A DNA stretch of 64,000 nt from Yersinia canariae (GCF_009831415.1 NZ_CP043727.1:2294001-2358000), one strand, 5' to 3'. Positions 18,272-27,329 are shown, counted from the first letter of the stretch. The notes: generated from the sequence alone by a model not told the origin. Translations and numbers: made by a program.

Positions 18272-20387
18272 TTACTCTTGTGTGAAATTCAGAGTACGGC
18301 CATCTGCCAAATTGGCCCTCAGCGTTTGTGCCGCGATGCCGTTGAATGCACTGTCACTAAAGTTTGCAGTGAGCACTGAGCCATCACTGAATGTTGTTTG
18401 CTGCACCCAGCCAGCACGATCTAACCAGCGAAACCCTGTCAGGGCTTTATCCCACAACGCCTGATGTAAAACGCGGAAACTGGCATCCGCTTTAATCATT
18501 TCAGGTAACCTTGCTTTCAGGGTGCTTCGGCTGAGGTTGAACAATGGCGGGGTATTATACAACTGGCTAAGTAGCGCACGTGTTGTTTTGACATCGCTGA
18601 ATTTGAGGTTATCAAACGTCCAGTGATGTGTGGTTATGACTGAATCATGAAAAACGGCCTGATACAGAGGCAGACGATAGCGGGGATCGAATGCGACAGT
18701 ACGATAGAGTGTTTTTACTTTTGCTGGGGTGAAAAATGTGGCCGGTTGCGCGTTGGGCCACCAGGCTCCCAGATAATACGGCGACTCTTTATTATGCCGC
18801 ATATCTTTGTCACCCCAGCCAAACCCCCAGGTTTCCATACCGTGGGCAAACATGATATGGCGCGCCGTAACGGCATTCCCATCTTCAGAGCCCAGCGGTA
18901 ATTTGAGAGTATTGCTGAACCATGCCTGTTCCGTCGACATCAAGGAAAAGACTGTTTAGCCCGGCCAACCGAATCAATTCACGCATTCTGACCTGAGAAA
19001 AAGGCAGAACGCAGCCGGGGTTAAGATAGTAACCTTGCCCCCCGAACCCCGGTTTTTTTGTTCCATCAGCCCGTACGATCGCACATTTTTTCGTTAACTC
19101 ACCGGGTAACTGAGCAGTGAGCCAGCTGTCATTGAGACCCTGAGGAATGCCGGTATCATAAGAGTCGTAGCTGGCAATCAAATAACCCGCCTCTTTGGCC
19201 CGCGTTACCGCCTGCGGGTGCAGAAAAGCAGCAGTCCAGTTATCGGTTCCCAGCCACAGACGTGATAATCCGGCCTGATGTAATGATTTAATCACCGTTT
19301 CAGACAGACCCGGCCCCCATTGTTCCGATGGTGTAAGAAAACTCCCCAGCAATTGCTGAGCCAGCTGATGCACCTTAACCGCTTGCTGTTGCTGTGCCAC
19401 CAAAAATGACGGGCTGTCGGGGGAAGGACTCAGCGGAACAAGTGCCATCAATGCGCTATTAATCGCTTCCGTCAGGAACGGCTTCTGCCAGCCTTCAGGT
19501 TCACCCCTCGGTAATTGCTGTATCGTTTTTCTGGCTTCCGGAACAATATTCCGCCAGAGATCCACTCCCGCCGCAGACTGCAAAAAATGGGTAAGACCCG
19601 GCCAGTTTTTTACATCTTCCTCAGCCAATAACGTATTGCCCCACAAATAGATATGCGTTGCGCCAATCAGTTTATTTCCATCGGGAGCGGTTGCAATTTT
19701 ATCGCGCAGTGAACTGAATTGACCGGTTTGTTGCAAATATTCACGGTAGCGTATGGCTCCCGACAACGGTGTGGTTCCCACATGTAACAAAACATCGAAG
19801 GGCTGCCGCTGATTAAATCGATTGAACTCATGCGAGCTTTGCATCATTAATTGCTGACCCGCCTTCGCAAAAGAAACTTGGTTGCTGAAGGGGGACAGGA
19901 GCAGCCAGCTATAGGTGCTTCCTTTTTGCTCCAGCCCCCACAAGGGCAGTTTCAAATCGAAATTAGTATCCATACTGGAAAGTTCGCTGGTCAGATAAGA
20001 CAACCATTGGGCATTATCAATCGGTATTCGACTGCCTTCCCCTATAGGTAATTGCAGCATGCTAAAATCGGGGGGGAGACTGAACCAGTTGAGAGTTTGA
20101 GGACGCTCACTGCTAATGGTAAGGCGGAGGTCATTACCATTGGCTTTTGCCGTAATCCGAATACTGCGTTCCGGCCATCGCCAGTTTGCTTGTGTGGCGG
20201 AGTTTTGGAGTTCACTGACCTTTTGTGTCTGCTGAGGATTATTCACCACGACCGCGCCAGTGCTGATTTGTAGTGTGGCGGGGTCAATATTGAATTGCAC
20301 TTTCCCCTGTTGCAACACTACGGCGCTGACAGGGGAGAGATGGAGCAGAGTGGCAATAAAAATCAGGCTACCGCAGAATTTTTTCAT
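18272..20387 (-). pseudogene. Secreted glycoside hydrolase-like gene, broken by deletion and frameshift
   Basis: The 5' part (20387 to 18885) codes 500 residues with a Sec signal MKKFCGSLIFIATLLHLSPVSA and a (beta/alpha)-barrel type region (LFLDVDGTGM near the end) before a premature TGA. A second frame takes up the protein as AWFSNTLKLPLGSEDGN and runs to 18272 with ARHIMFAHGMETWGFGWGDKDMR, DPRYRLPLYQAVFHDSVITTHHW and a beta-sheet C-domain. From memory of similar proteins, a stretch of some 20-30 residues normally lies between the DVDGTG strand and LPLGSEDGN. It is absent here, so the lesion looks like an internal deletion of non-multiple-of-three length rather than a one-base error. I do not know the substrate. 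Confidence 0.8.
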
Positions 20388-20497
20388 GAGAGTCTTATCA
20401 ATAAAAGCAAAGAAAGGCCATTCATTAATGTACTACGTAAAAATTAAACCCCCCTTAAACTCTGGCTAACTAATGACACCGCAACCAATACAAACGG

Positions 20498-21658
20498 TTA
20501 GATAGCGGCCTCTTTGACTTGCCGCTCAAGAAGATTAAGTGTCTTGGAGAGAACATTTTCTTGTTCTTTGAACCATTTATCTTTATCAGGCAAAGAAGTG
20601 GCTAGCCGCCATGACTCTTCGTCTTCCAGAGCTTCCAGCTCATGCAAAATGGCATCAATTTGCTTTCTGACTTCGTCAATTTTGTTGCGAAGCCGACCCA
20701 AGTCATCAATAAGATCACTTGCCATCAGCGGCTCAAGCCCTTGCTTCAAACTCGCCAATAAAGCATGGATTGCCGGGAAATCGCCTCGTTGACGGGCTTG
20801 ATTAAGCTGAACCATCAGTTGATGTGCTTTTTCTTTAAACTCATCGGCCACTAAATCTGGATGACAAAGTCGGCTGGCTTGCCGCCACAATCGTTTAAGC
20901 TCCTGGCGCTGCTCAGACGAAAGTTTCTTATCATTATTGAGTCGCCGCTCGGCATCAGTTTGTTGTTCTTGATAACTTTCGTATTTCTCTTTTGCTTCTT
21001 CACGAGCCTTGCGTGTGGACTCGGTATTGCGGGTACAAAAACTATTTTCCAGCTCTTTTATCTCGGCCAGCAAGGCGGTAATTAATTCTGTTTGCTGCTG
21101 AATTTTGTTCCGAATTTCAATGGTTTCACTAGAGATGGTCGAAAACGCCAACCAGCGCAGTTTTAACGCGGCAAGTTCATCTATGGCTTGAGAAATATAC
21201 TGTTGGCAGTGGCGATAATCACGCTCTCTGCGGCGAGTTTCCGCCTCAGCTTTACGCAAGGTACTTTCGGCCAACAGCTTGCGTAAATTGAGGATCTGTT
21301 TCATCAACGGGCCAAGGCGCACCAGATAAAGATCATTAAAATCATCCAGCAACTGAATACGCTCATTACGTTTATCAATTAAATCACTTAATTGTTGCTC
21401 CAGCGCTTTCAGCTCGAGTTTGCAAGCCGACAATTCAATATCTTGCCACTGCGTAACCCCTTGCTTGCTTCCCAGCCATGCGGAAATAGCCTCTAATGCA
21501 TGGGTAAATTTCCCCTGTTCAATCGCCATGACGATAAAAACAAGCACCGCGTCCTGAGTCTCACTTTTAAGATAAGGGAGTTGATTGCGAATAATGTCGT
21601 CATCTTCAAGCTCAATACCGCTTTTAATGATCTCCAGCCGTTTAATGAGTTTTTTCAT
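20498..21658 (-). CDS. Coiled-coil protein with J-domain-like HPD segment
   Basis: 386 residues, mostly charged helix. Coiled-coil is likely at about 70-250 and 305-385 (runs such as ESTLRKAEAETRRRERD and LRNKIDEVRKQIDAILHELEALE). At 247-295 the sequence LKRLWRQASRLCHPDLVADEFKEKAHQLMVQLNQARQRGD resembles helices II-III of a J domain, with the HPD motif at 266-268. HPD is what J proteins use to stimulate DnaK ATPase. No G/F region or zinc finger. No signal peptide. The partner is unknown; it may recruit DnaK to a specific client. Stand-alone gene in the accessory zone. Confidence 0.75.
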   Translation of the reverse strand: MKKLIKRLEIIKSGIELEDDDIIRNQLPYLKSETQDAVLVFIVMAIEQGKFTHALEAISAWLGSKQGVTQWQDIELSACKLELKALEQQLSDLIDKRNERIQLLDDFNDLYLVRLGPLMKQILNLRKLLAESTLRKAEAETRRRERDYRHCQQYISQAIDELAALKLRWLAFSTISSETIEIRNKIQQQTELITALLAEIKELENSFCTRNTESTRKAREEAKEKYESYQEQQTDAERRLNNDKKLSSEQRQELKRLWRQASRLCHPDLVADEFKEKAHQLMVQLNQARQRGDFPAIHALLASLKQGLEPLMASDLIDDLGRLRNKIDEVRKQIDAILHELEALEDEESWRLATSLPDKDKWFKEQENVLSKTLNLLERQVKEAAI

Positions 21659-22115
21659 AAGTATAGGATTTATTGATAGCGTAGACAGGTTACCTACATA
21701 CTAAACAACGGCTTCACTTTGTTCCAGATGAATGAGGGCAGATCTCGTCAGGAAGGTAAGATAGTTAAACCGGCATGTGCTATAAATCACATTCAACGCT
21801 CTGGCGACAAAATCTGAATGAATTAAAGGGCAGGGAGCCGCGATTTAATACTGCGGCTGAATTCTGTCTCACGACCATTAACCTAATTTAGCGTGTTTGC
21901 TGGCCTGAAACACAGCGTTAAGCTGAATAGGGTGCAAGTATGGCTTTGTGAAAATATTGAAATGGCGTTTTAAAAAACGTAAAATCCAGCCGTTAACCAA
22001 ATGAAACGTGACCAAAAGTTGCCAAAATGAATAAACCAAAAGATTGTGATCGTGGGGCAACCCAATGTCACTGTCAGACTCGAAAAGAGACTCCAATCAG
22101 TTTGGGGAAAAGTGA
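21659..22115. other. Intergenic region without a convincing gene
   Basis: 457 bp between divergent genes. It holds repeat copy A (21809-21866) and a KOPS-like octamer (GGGCAGGG, 21828-21835). A 72-codon frame on the minus strand (21878-22096) has no ribosome site or recognisable product and is not called. Promoters for both flanking genes are expected. Confidence 0.5.
21809..21866 (+). repeat. Imperfect direct repeat, copy A (left of MFS gene)
   Basis: Begins AAAATCTGAATGAATTAAAG and ends GAATTCTG. It matches copy B at 23383-23444 base for base over most of its length, with a few substitutions and a short indel near CGGCT/CGCTACG. The two copies flank one MFS transporter gene. Confidence 0.7.
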
Positions 22116-23369
22116 GTGAATGCAACGACCGCAGTCTCATATCCCCGGCATGTGTTTCATTCCGCGCCTTTTAGAAACTTATTTTTCGCCCGGCTTCTGA
22201 CCGTATTAGGCAATGGAATTGCCCCCATTGCATTGGCTTTTGCCGTGTTGGACATCGGCGGAACCGCCACTGATTTAGGGTTGGTGGTGGCATCGCGCTC
22301 AATTTTCAATGTGGCTTTCTTATTGATTGGTGGGGTGCTTGCCGACCGCTATTCCCGAAGTCTTGTTTTGTTGTCTTCATCGACGATTGCAGCCCTGTCC
22401 CAGGGGGTTGTTGCCTGGTTGGTGCTTGACGGAACCGCAACTGTTATGGCGTTGGCCGTGCTGGGAACCATTAATGGTGCGGCGGCGGGCATCGCGCTAC
22501 CGGCATCTTCGGCAATGGTTCCTCAAACCGTCCCCGCGCATAACCTCAGGGCAGCCAACGCATTTATTCAAGTCGGCATCTATGCAGGAACAGTGATTGG
22601 GGCCTCATTGGGCGGCGTTTTGATCAGCACGATTGGGCCGGGCTGGGGATTGGCCGTCGATGCCTTAGGATTTGCGGCCTCTGCACCGCTCTATTTCTTT
22701 ATTCGGACTAATCCAGCATCAGCTTTATCATCGAACACCAACATTTTGCAGGATCTGCGCGATGGTTGGAAAGAATTCATTGCTCGCTCATGGGTTTGGG
22801 CGATTGTTGCTCAGTTCACCATTATAAATGCCGCTTTCAGTGGTGTAGTGATGATTCTTGGGCCAATTGTGGCCGATGCTTCATTTGGCCGAGCGGGTTG
22901 GGGCATTATTGTTGCCGCACAAAGTATTGGTTTGATTATCGGCTCTTTTATTGCATTGCGCTGGCGTCCAAGACGCGATCTCCTGATTGGTGTGATGCTG
23001 GTTTCGCTTTGCGCTGTGCCCATCGTTCTGCTCAGTATGGTTTCTTCGGTTTTCGTTCTTATGGGGGGCTTTTTTATTGCCGGCATCGGTTTTGGGCAAT
23101 TCGGTGTTGTTTGGGCAAATTCACTACAAACTCATATTCCTCCCGATAAACTCGCTCGTGTTTATGCCTACGATGCGATGGGTTCATTTGTGGCAATTCC
23201 CGTCGGAGAACTTGCTGCGGGGCCACTTGCTATGCAATATGGAAACACGCCTGTTTTACTAGCTTCAGCAATTGCCGTTGTGATAGCAACCATCGCGGCC
23301 AGTTTTGCACCCGCGATTAGGCAACTCGATAACAGGCCGACAGTGAAACCATGTAATGAGCCACTGTAG
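22116..23369 (+). CDS. MFS transporter (EntS/MFS_3-type, about 12 membrane segments)
   Basis: 417 residues from a GTG start (GGGG about 10 bases before). Twelve hydrophobic segments; the loop 2-3 motif is GGVLADRYSRSLVLL, the major facilitator signature. The layout RNLFFARLLTVLGNGIAPIALAFAVLDIGGTATDLG is typical of the enterobactin-exporter-like subgroup that effluxes siderophores, macrolides or other small molecules. Substrate unknown. The gene stands alone, flanked by imperfect direct repeats, next to dif; both suggest it is an acquired gene (inference). Confidence 0.85.
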   Translation: MNATTAVSYPRHVFHSAPFRNLFFARLLTVLGNGIAPIALAFAVLDIGGTATDLGLVVASRSIFNVAFLLIGGVLADRYSRSLVLLSSSTIAALSQGVVAWLVLDGTATVMALAVLGTINGAAAGIALPASSAMVPQTVPAHNLRAANAFIQVGIYAGTVIGASLGGVLISTIGPGWGLAVDALGFAASAPLYFFIRTNPASALSSNTNILQDLRDGWKEFIARSWVWAIVAQFTIINAAFSGVVMILGPIVADASFGRAGWGIIVAAQSIGLIIGSFIALRWRPRRDLLIGVMLVSLCAVPIVLLSMVSSVFVLMGGFFIAGIGFGQFGVVWANSLQTHIPPDKLARVYAYDAMGSFVAIPVGELAAGPLAMQYGNTPVLLASAIAVVIATIAASFAPAIRQLDNRPTVKPCNEPL

Positions 23370-23382
23370 CCGAGTTAGTAGC

Positions 23383-23444
23383 AAAATCATGATGAGTTAA
23401 AGGGCGGGGAGTCGCCATTTTTAAACGCCGCTACGTGAATTCTG
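23383..23444 (+). repeat. Imperfect direct repeat, copy B (right of MFS gene)
   Basis: Begins AAAATCATGATGAGTTAAAG and ends GTGAATTCTG; companion of copy A at 21809-21866. Its right end is also the left arm of the 23429-23485 inverted repeat. Confidence 0.7.
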
Positions 23445-23485
23445 CTGACCTACGGTACTGATAAAAACACAGAATTCACGTAGCG
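23429..23485. repeat. 16-bp perfect inverted repeat
   Basis: CGCTACGTGAATTCTG at 23429-23444 is the exact reverse complement of 23470-23485, with 25 bases between. No T-run follows, so it is not a standard terminator. It may be an insertion-element end, a recombination arm or a strong hairpin. Confidence 0.75.
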
Positions 23486-23518
23486 CGATCGCGAGCAAAT
23501 GATAGAGAAGGAGAGGTG

Positions 23519-23620
23519 ATGGGCCTAAGTATGCCAATCCAAATAGCGGGTGCGTATATTAATATTCAATTTAACATAATATACATTATGCGCACCAAGG
23601 TAAAGATAGGTACTTTTTAA
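23519..23620 (+). CDS. Possible 33-codon ORF across dif
   Basis: ATG 23519 is preceded by AAGGAGAGGTG, a very strong ribosome site, and reads MGLSMPIQIAGAYINIQF and on to a TAA at 23618-23620, running in frame through dif. No recognisable product. It may be the start of a gene displaced by recombination at dif, or chance. Confidence 0.25.
   Translation: MGLSMPIQIAGAYINIQFNIIYIMRTKVKIGTF
23549..23576 (+). other. Degenerate dif-like sequence overlapping dif in inverse orientation
   Basis: GGTGCGTATATTAATATT on plus resembles the XerC arm GGTGCGCATAA of dif (9 of 11), while its right half is poor. It overlaps the true dif by 8 bp and is inverted to it, so the 48-bp span begins GGTGCG and ends CGCACC. 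Confidence 0.4.
23569..23596 (-). other. Chromosome dimer resolution site dif
   Basis: Read on the minus strand, the 28 bases start GGTGCGCATAA (XerC arm), continue TGTATA (central hexamer) and end TTATGTTAAAT (XerD arm), identical to E. coli dif as I know it. XerC and XerD resolve chromosome dimers here under FtsK control. It lies 11.7 kb from the Ter site upstream of tus, and KOPS-like octamers on both sides point toward it. Confidence 0.96.
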
Positions 23621-23752
23621 TCCCTGCTGAATCCGGTATGCTCAAAAGATATTATCGATTTTACGGATTTGAAACGTGATTTCAGTACGCGAGCCTTCCA
23701 GATTATCCATCTTTAAATCAATTGATTATATAACCTCCGCCCGGTGCGTATT

Positions 23753-25165
23753 ATGAACAGAACTGCATTACGCAGCTCTGCTCTGCCGTTATTGGTCGCC
23801 GGTGCCTTCTTTATGGAAAACCTTGATGGGACGGTTATTGTCACGGCGATGCCACAGATGGCCTCGGCATTTGGCGTACATCCCATTGATATGAATATCG
23901 GTATTTCTGCTTATATTCTTACCCTGACCGTATTTATTCCTGCCAGTGGCTGGATTGCCAATCGTTTTGGTGCTCGTAATATTTTTACCGCCGCTATGGT
24001 TATTTTTACATTGGCATCCGTGTTTTGCGCATTAAGTTCTAATCTCACGACATTCACTGCGGCAAGAATATTGCAAGGTATTGGCGGTGCCATGATGGTG
24101 CCCGTCGGCCGTTTGATTGTATTGCGCAATACCACCAAAGCGGATCTGATTAAAGCCATCGCGACGATTACCTGGCCGGGATTAGTCGCCCCTATTCTTG
24201 GGCCTCCCGTGGGCGGTTTTCTGACCACCTATGCTTCGTGGCATTGGATATTTATCTTAAATGTCCCGCTGGGGATCTTTGGGCTATGGTTGGCATGGCG
24301 GTTGATTCCACTGGAGCCACCGCAGAAAGTGACACCTTTCGATATGCTTGGCTTCGTGTTAACCGGTTCCGCCTGTTTTAGTCTGATGTTTGGTTTGGAG
24401 TTATTTAATCACCAAAGCCTGTCACACTGGGTTCCTTTGCTGTGTATTGCCGCAAGCCTGATGTTGGGTCTTTGGGCGGTCTATCACGCCAGACGGCAGA
24501 TTTCTCCGTTAGTTGACCTGTGGGCGCTGCGAATAAAAAGTTACAGCGTCACTATTTGGAGCGGCAGTTTATACCGTATCGCTATCGGTGCCGTGCCCTT
24601 TCTATTGCCATTACTGTTTCAACTCGGGTTTGGAATGAGCGCGTTTAATGCCGGTTTATTAGTCCTGGCTGTCTTTGCTGGCAACCTGATAATGAAACCG
24701 TTTACTTCCGCTATTTTATATCGCTTCCGGTTTCGTTCGACATTACTGGTTAATGGCATACTGAATGCAGTGACTATCTTCGCGTGTGCGCTGATTACAC
24801 CGGAAACACCGCATGTCCTGATTATATTGCTGTTGTTTATCAGTGGGTTAACGCGGTCAATGCAATTTACGGCGCTCAATACATTGGCTTACTCTGAAAT
24901 TCCCAGCCCTAAAATGGGGGGCGCAAATACGTTTTCCAATATGATTCAGCAGCTGGCTATGGGGTTAGGGATAGCGATTGGCGCGTTAGCACTGCGGATT
25001 GCCGAATGGTTCCACCCTTATCGCGCGGGTGTTATCCCATTGGAAAATTTCCAGATAGCATTTGTGGTTATTGGGGTGGTCGCATTACTATCGATAGTGG
25101 ATACATTAACACTAAGCCCCAATGCGGGTGATGAAGTGCGTAAGAGACCGTCCAAGCTGAAGTGA
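23753..25165 (+). CDS. MFS drug exporter, DHA2 family (14 membrane segments)
   Basis: About 470 residues, from ATG 23753 (GTG 23744 also in frame; neither has a strong ribosome site). N-terminal FFMENLDGTVIVTAMPQMASAFG is the DHA2 motif D1, SGWIANRFGARNIF the loop 2-3 motif, and GPPVGGFLTTYASWHWIFILNVPLG the antiporter motif C region. Long enough for 14 segments. Probably proton-driven efflux of drugs or organic compounds, EmrB/MdtD-like without the EmrA partner. Lies right beside dif and just before ydfG. Confidence 0.87.
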   Translation: MNRTALRSSALPLLVAGAFFMENLDGTVIVTAMPQMASAFGVHPIDMNIGISAYILTLTVFIPASGWIANRFGARNIFTAAMVIFTLASVFCALSSNLTTFTAARILQGIGGAMMVPVGRLIVLRNTTKADLIKAIATITWPGLVAPILGPPVGGFLTTYASWHWIFILNVPLGIFGLWLAWRLIPLEPPQKVTPFDMLGFVLTGSACFSLMFGLELFNHQSLSHWVPLLCIAASLMLGLWAVYHARRQISPLVDLWALRIKSYSVTIWSGSLYRIAIGAVPFLLPLLFQLGFGMSAFNAGLLVLAVFAGNLIMKPFTSAILYRFRFRSTLLVNGILNAVTIFACALITPETPHVLIILLLFISGLTRSMQFTALNTLAYSEIPSPKMGGANTFSNMIQQLAMGLGIAIGALALRIAEWFHPYRAGVIPLENFQIAFVVIGVVALLSIVDTLTLSPNAGDEVRKRPSKLK

Positions 25166-25263
25166 ATGATAGGTATAGGTTATGGCGCATAGCGCCCTGC
25201 TGTATTGAAGAGTATGTTAATCATATCAATTATATTATTGGCAACGAAATACAAGGAATGCGT

Positions 25264-26013
25264 ATGATCATTTTCGTCACAGGCGCGACCTCCGGGTTTG
25301 GTGAGGCTATTGCCCGCAAATTCATCAGCCACGGTCATCAGGTTATCGCGACGGGGCGTCGTCAAGAACGTCTGGACGCGTTAAAGACCGAGCTTGGCGA
25401 ACAACTGCATATCGTGCGGTTAGATGTCCGTAATCGTGCGGCTATTCAACAAGTTATTGATGAACTCCCTGCCGAGCTGAAAAACATTGATGTGTTGGTT
25501 AATAATGCGGGGTTAGCATTAGGGTTAGAGCCGGCTCACAAAGCCAATGTTGAAGATTGGGACACGATGATTGACACCAATACCAAAGGTTTGGTGAATA
25601 TGACGCGCGCTTTGCTCCCGGCAATGGTGGCACGGAGTGTCGGCCATATCATTAATATTGGCTCTACCGCCGCCAACTGGCCTTATGCCGGGGGGAATGT
25701 GTATGGAGCGACCAAAGCGTTTGTTAAACAGTTTAGTTTAGGTCTGCGCGCAGACTTGCATGGCACTCAAGTTCGGGTCACTGATATTGAGCCAGGTATG
25801 GTTGGGGGGACGGAATTCTCTGCGGTTCGTTTTAAAGGCGATGGCGATAAAGTTAATAAAACCTATGATGGCGCTAACCCATTAACACCAGAAGATGTCG
25901 CTGAAGCAGTATATTGGGTGGCAACCTTACCGGCTCGCGTGAATATCAACACATTGGAAATGATGCCAGTCAACCAATCTTTTGCCGGGTTGAGTATTCA
26001 TCGCGAAAGTTAA
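25264..26013 (+). CDS. ydfG: NADP-dependent 3-hydroxy acid dehydrogenase (short-chain dehydrogenase)
   Basis: 249 residues from ATG 25264, with AAGGA 6 bases upstream; the frame is open further upstream but has no support. Follows E. coli YdfG (248) throughout: VTGATSGFGEAI cofactor loop, NNAGLALG, catalytic Ser in NIGSTAANW and YGATK with Tyr and Lys. Oxidises L-allo-threonine, serine and 3-hydroxy acids and, in E. coli, reduces malonic semialdehyde. Cytoplasmic tetramer. Confidence 0.95.
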   Translation: MIIFVTGATSGFGEAIARKFISHGHQVIATGRRQERLDALKTELGEQLHIVRLDVRNRAAIQQVIDELPAELKNIDVLVNNAGLALGLEPAHKANVEDWDTMIDTNTKGLVNMTRALLPAMVARSVGHIINIGSTAANWPYAGGNVYGATKAFVKQFSLGLRADLHGTQVRVTDIEPGMVGGTEFSAVRFKGDGDKVNKTYDGANPLTPEDVAEAVYWVATLPARVNINTLEMMPVNQSFAGLSIHRES

Positions 26014-26019
26014 TTTGTT

Positions 26020-26077
26020 GAAAATATAGGCTTGTAGAAATATTGATTTGTGGAAATATGGACTTGTAGACATATAG
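26020..26077 (+). repeat. Short tandem repeat, 3.5 units of 16-17 bp
   Basis: Units GAAAATATAGGCTTGTA, GAAATATTGATTTGTG, GAAATATGGACTTGTA and a partial GACATATAG follow the ydfG stop directly. Followed by GGGGCG-TTTAC-CGCCCC at about 26081-26097, a hairpin between convergent ydfG and ynfA. Confidence 0.7.
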
Positions 26078-26101
26078 CCAGGGGCGTTTACCGCCCCACG
26101 C

Positions 26102-26428
26102 TTAATTTACCCGCCACCCAGCGACAATAATTAACATCCCGGCTAGCGCCACGCCAGCACCAACCCAATCAAATACTGATAGCTTCACACCATCAACAAC
26201 TCGCAGCCAAATTAAGGCCATCGCAACATAAACGCCGCCGTACGCCGCATAAACACGCCCACTGGCAGCCGGATGCAGGGTTAATAGCCAGACAAACATG
26301 GCTAAACTGGCGGCCGCGGGCAGTAATAACCAGATTGCCCCACCCTTGCGCAGCCATAAATAAGGCAAAAAACAACCCATAATCTCGGCCAATGCCGTCA
26401 CAAAAAACAGTAACGATGTCTTTAACAC
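26102..26428 (-). CDS. ynfA: YnfA family (UPF0060) small membrane protein
   Basis: 108 residues, identical in length to E. coli YnfA, with the same blocks [22 protein letters not shown] and LRVVDGVKL and the end GMLIIVAGW. Four hydrophobic segments; the family is structurally related to small multidrug resistance pumps and acts as an efflux dimer in some enterics. Inner membrane. Confidence 0.93.
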   Translation of the reverse strand: MLKTSLLFFVTALAEIMGCFLPYLWLRKGGAIWLLLPAAASLAMFVWLLTLHPAASGRVYAAYGGVYVAMALIWLRVVDGVKLSVFDWVGAGVALAGMLIIVAGWRVN

Positions 26429-26620
26429 GTCCAGATCTCTTTTATTGTAGACAATGACTTACCCCACAAATAGTCATGGGAGTTAACATTAGGTTACTCT
26501 ACAGATTATCAACAAACCTGTCGCTAACTAGTCTATCTGCTATGAGCAGTGATATAATTTTTTACTGACTGATAATGACATAATGATTTTATATCACCGA
26601 CTCATAAAGGACTTAAGACG

Positions 26621-26992
26621 ATGAAAATAACTAGCCTGCCACGCCTGATGCGCGCTTTTCTGCCAGTCGCAGTGCTTGCTTTACCGCTGGCCTGGCAGAC
26701 ACCGGCATTGGCGCAATCGGCAACCTGTACTCAGGGCAGCACCTGTGTTTCTGTTGGTGCGAATAATGATCCCATGTCAAAAGAGCAAGCACGCCAAAAC
26801 CAACAGCAATGGGATGATACCCATCGCCTGCGTAATAAAGTGAATAATCGCGTAGAAAAGAATTTTGATAAATATGATCGCGCTGAAGATGCAAAAGATA
26901 ATTGTGATCGCAGCGAAAATCTCAATGCCTACTGGGAACCTAACACTGAACGTTGTCTGGATCGTTTGTCCGGTCGCCAGATTAATCCGTAA
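26621..26992 (+). CDS. ynfB: YnfB family (UPF0482, DUF1283) periplasmic protein
   Basis: 123 residues with a Sec signal to about residue 31 (TPALAQ). The mature part matches E. coli Ynf[23 protein letters not shown] and the end [20 protein letters not shown]. Four cysteines may form disulfides. Function unknown. Adjacent to ynfA as in E. coli. Confidence 0.9.
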   Translation: MKITSLPRLMRAFLPVAVLALPLAWQTPALAQSATCTQGSTCVSVGANNDPMSKEQARQNQQQWDDTHRLRNKVNNRVEKNFDKYDRAEDAKDNCDRSENLNAYWEPNTERCLDRLSGRQINP

Positions 26993-27080
26993 TTGGCCAT
27001 AATGGCTCGGATTTACTTGAGGTTATGTGAACCAGAGCTATCCTTAGCTTAGGCAAGCTATTCATCCACATAAGGATTTT

Positions 27081-27329
27081 ATGATGAAAAAAACGCTTAT
27101 TATCAGTACATTATTATTATCTCTGGCCCCTTTAGCTGCACTGGCGTCGTGTGAAAGTGTCAAGGCAGATATTACGCAAAAGATTATCAATAATGGAGTG
27201 CCTGAGTCTGGTTTTAAACTGGATATTGTCCCTAACGATCAGGTTCAACAAGCCGGTGGGCAAGTCGTTGGCCATTGTGAAAATGACACTCAGAAGATTG
27301 TTTATACCCGCATAACTGACAGCGAATAA
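27081..27329 (+). CDS. ynfD: YnfD family (DUF1161) small periplasmic protein
   Basis: 82 residues, signal peptide MMKKTLIISTLLLSLAPLAALA, then CESVKADITQKIINNGVPES, the DUF1161 core, and VVGHCENDTQKIVYTR with a second cysteine. AAGGA precedes the ATG. Shorter at the C-terminus than E. coli YnfD (about 101). Function unknown. Confidence 0.88.
   Translation: MMKKTLIISTLLLSLAPLAALASCESVKADITQKIINNGVPESGFKLDIVPNDQVQQAGGQVVGHCENDTQKIVYTRITDSE

Larger units (their letters stand above)
23370..23752. other. Gene-poor region carrying dif
   Basis: About 380 bp between two MFS genes. Contains repeat copy B, a 16-bp perfect inverted repeat, a small frame with a strong ribosome site, a degenerate dif-like arm and the dif site itself, each listed separately. 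Confidence 0.7.

Noticed and set aside
21878..22096. 72-codon minus-strand frame left of the MFS gene
   Set aside because: No ribosome site, no known domain, odd composition; treated as chance in an intergenic region.
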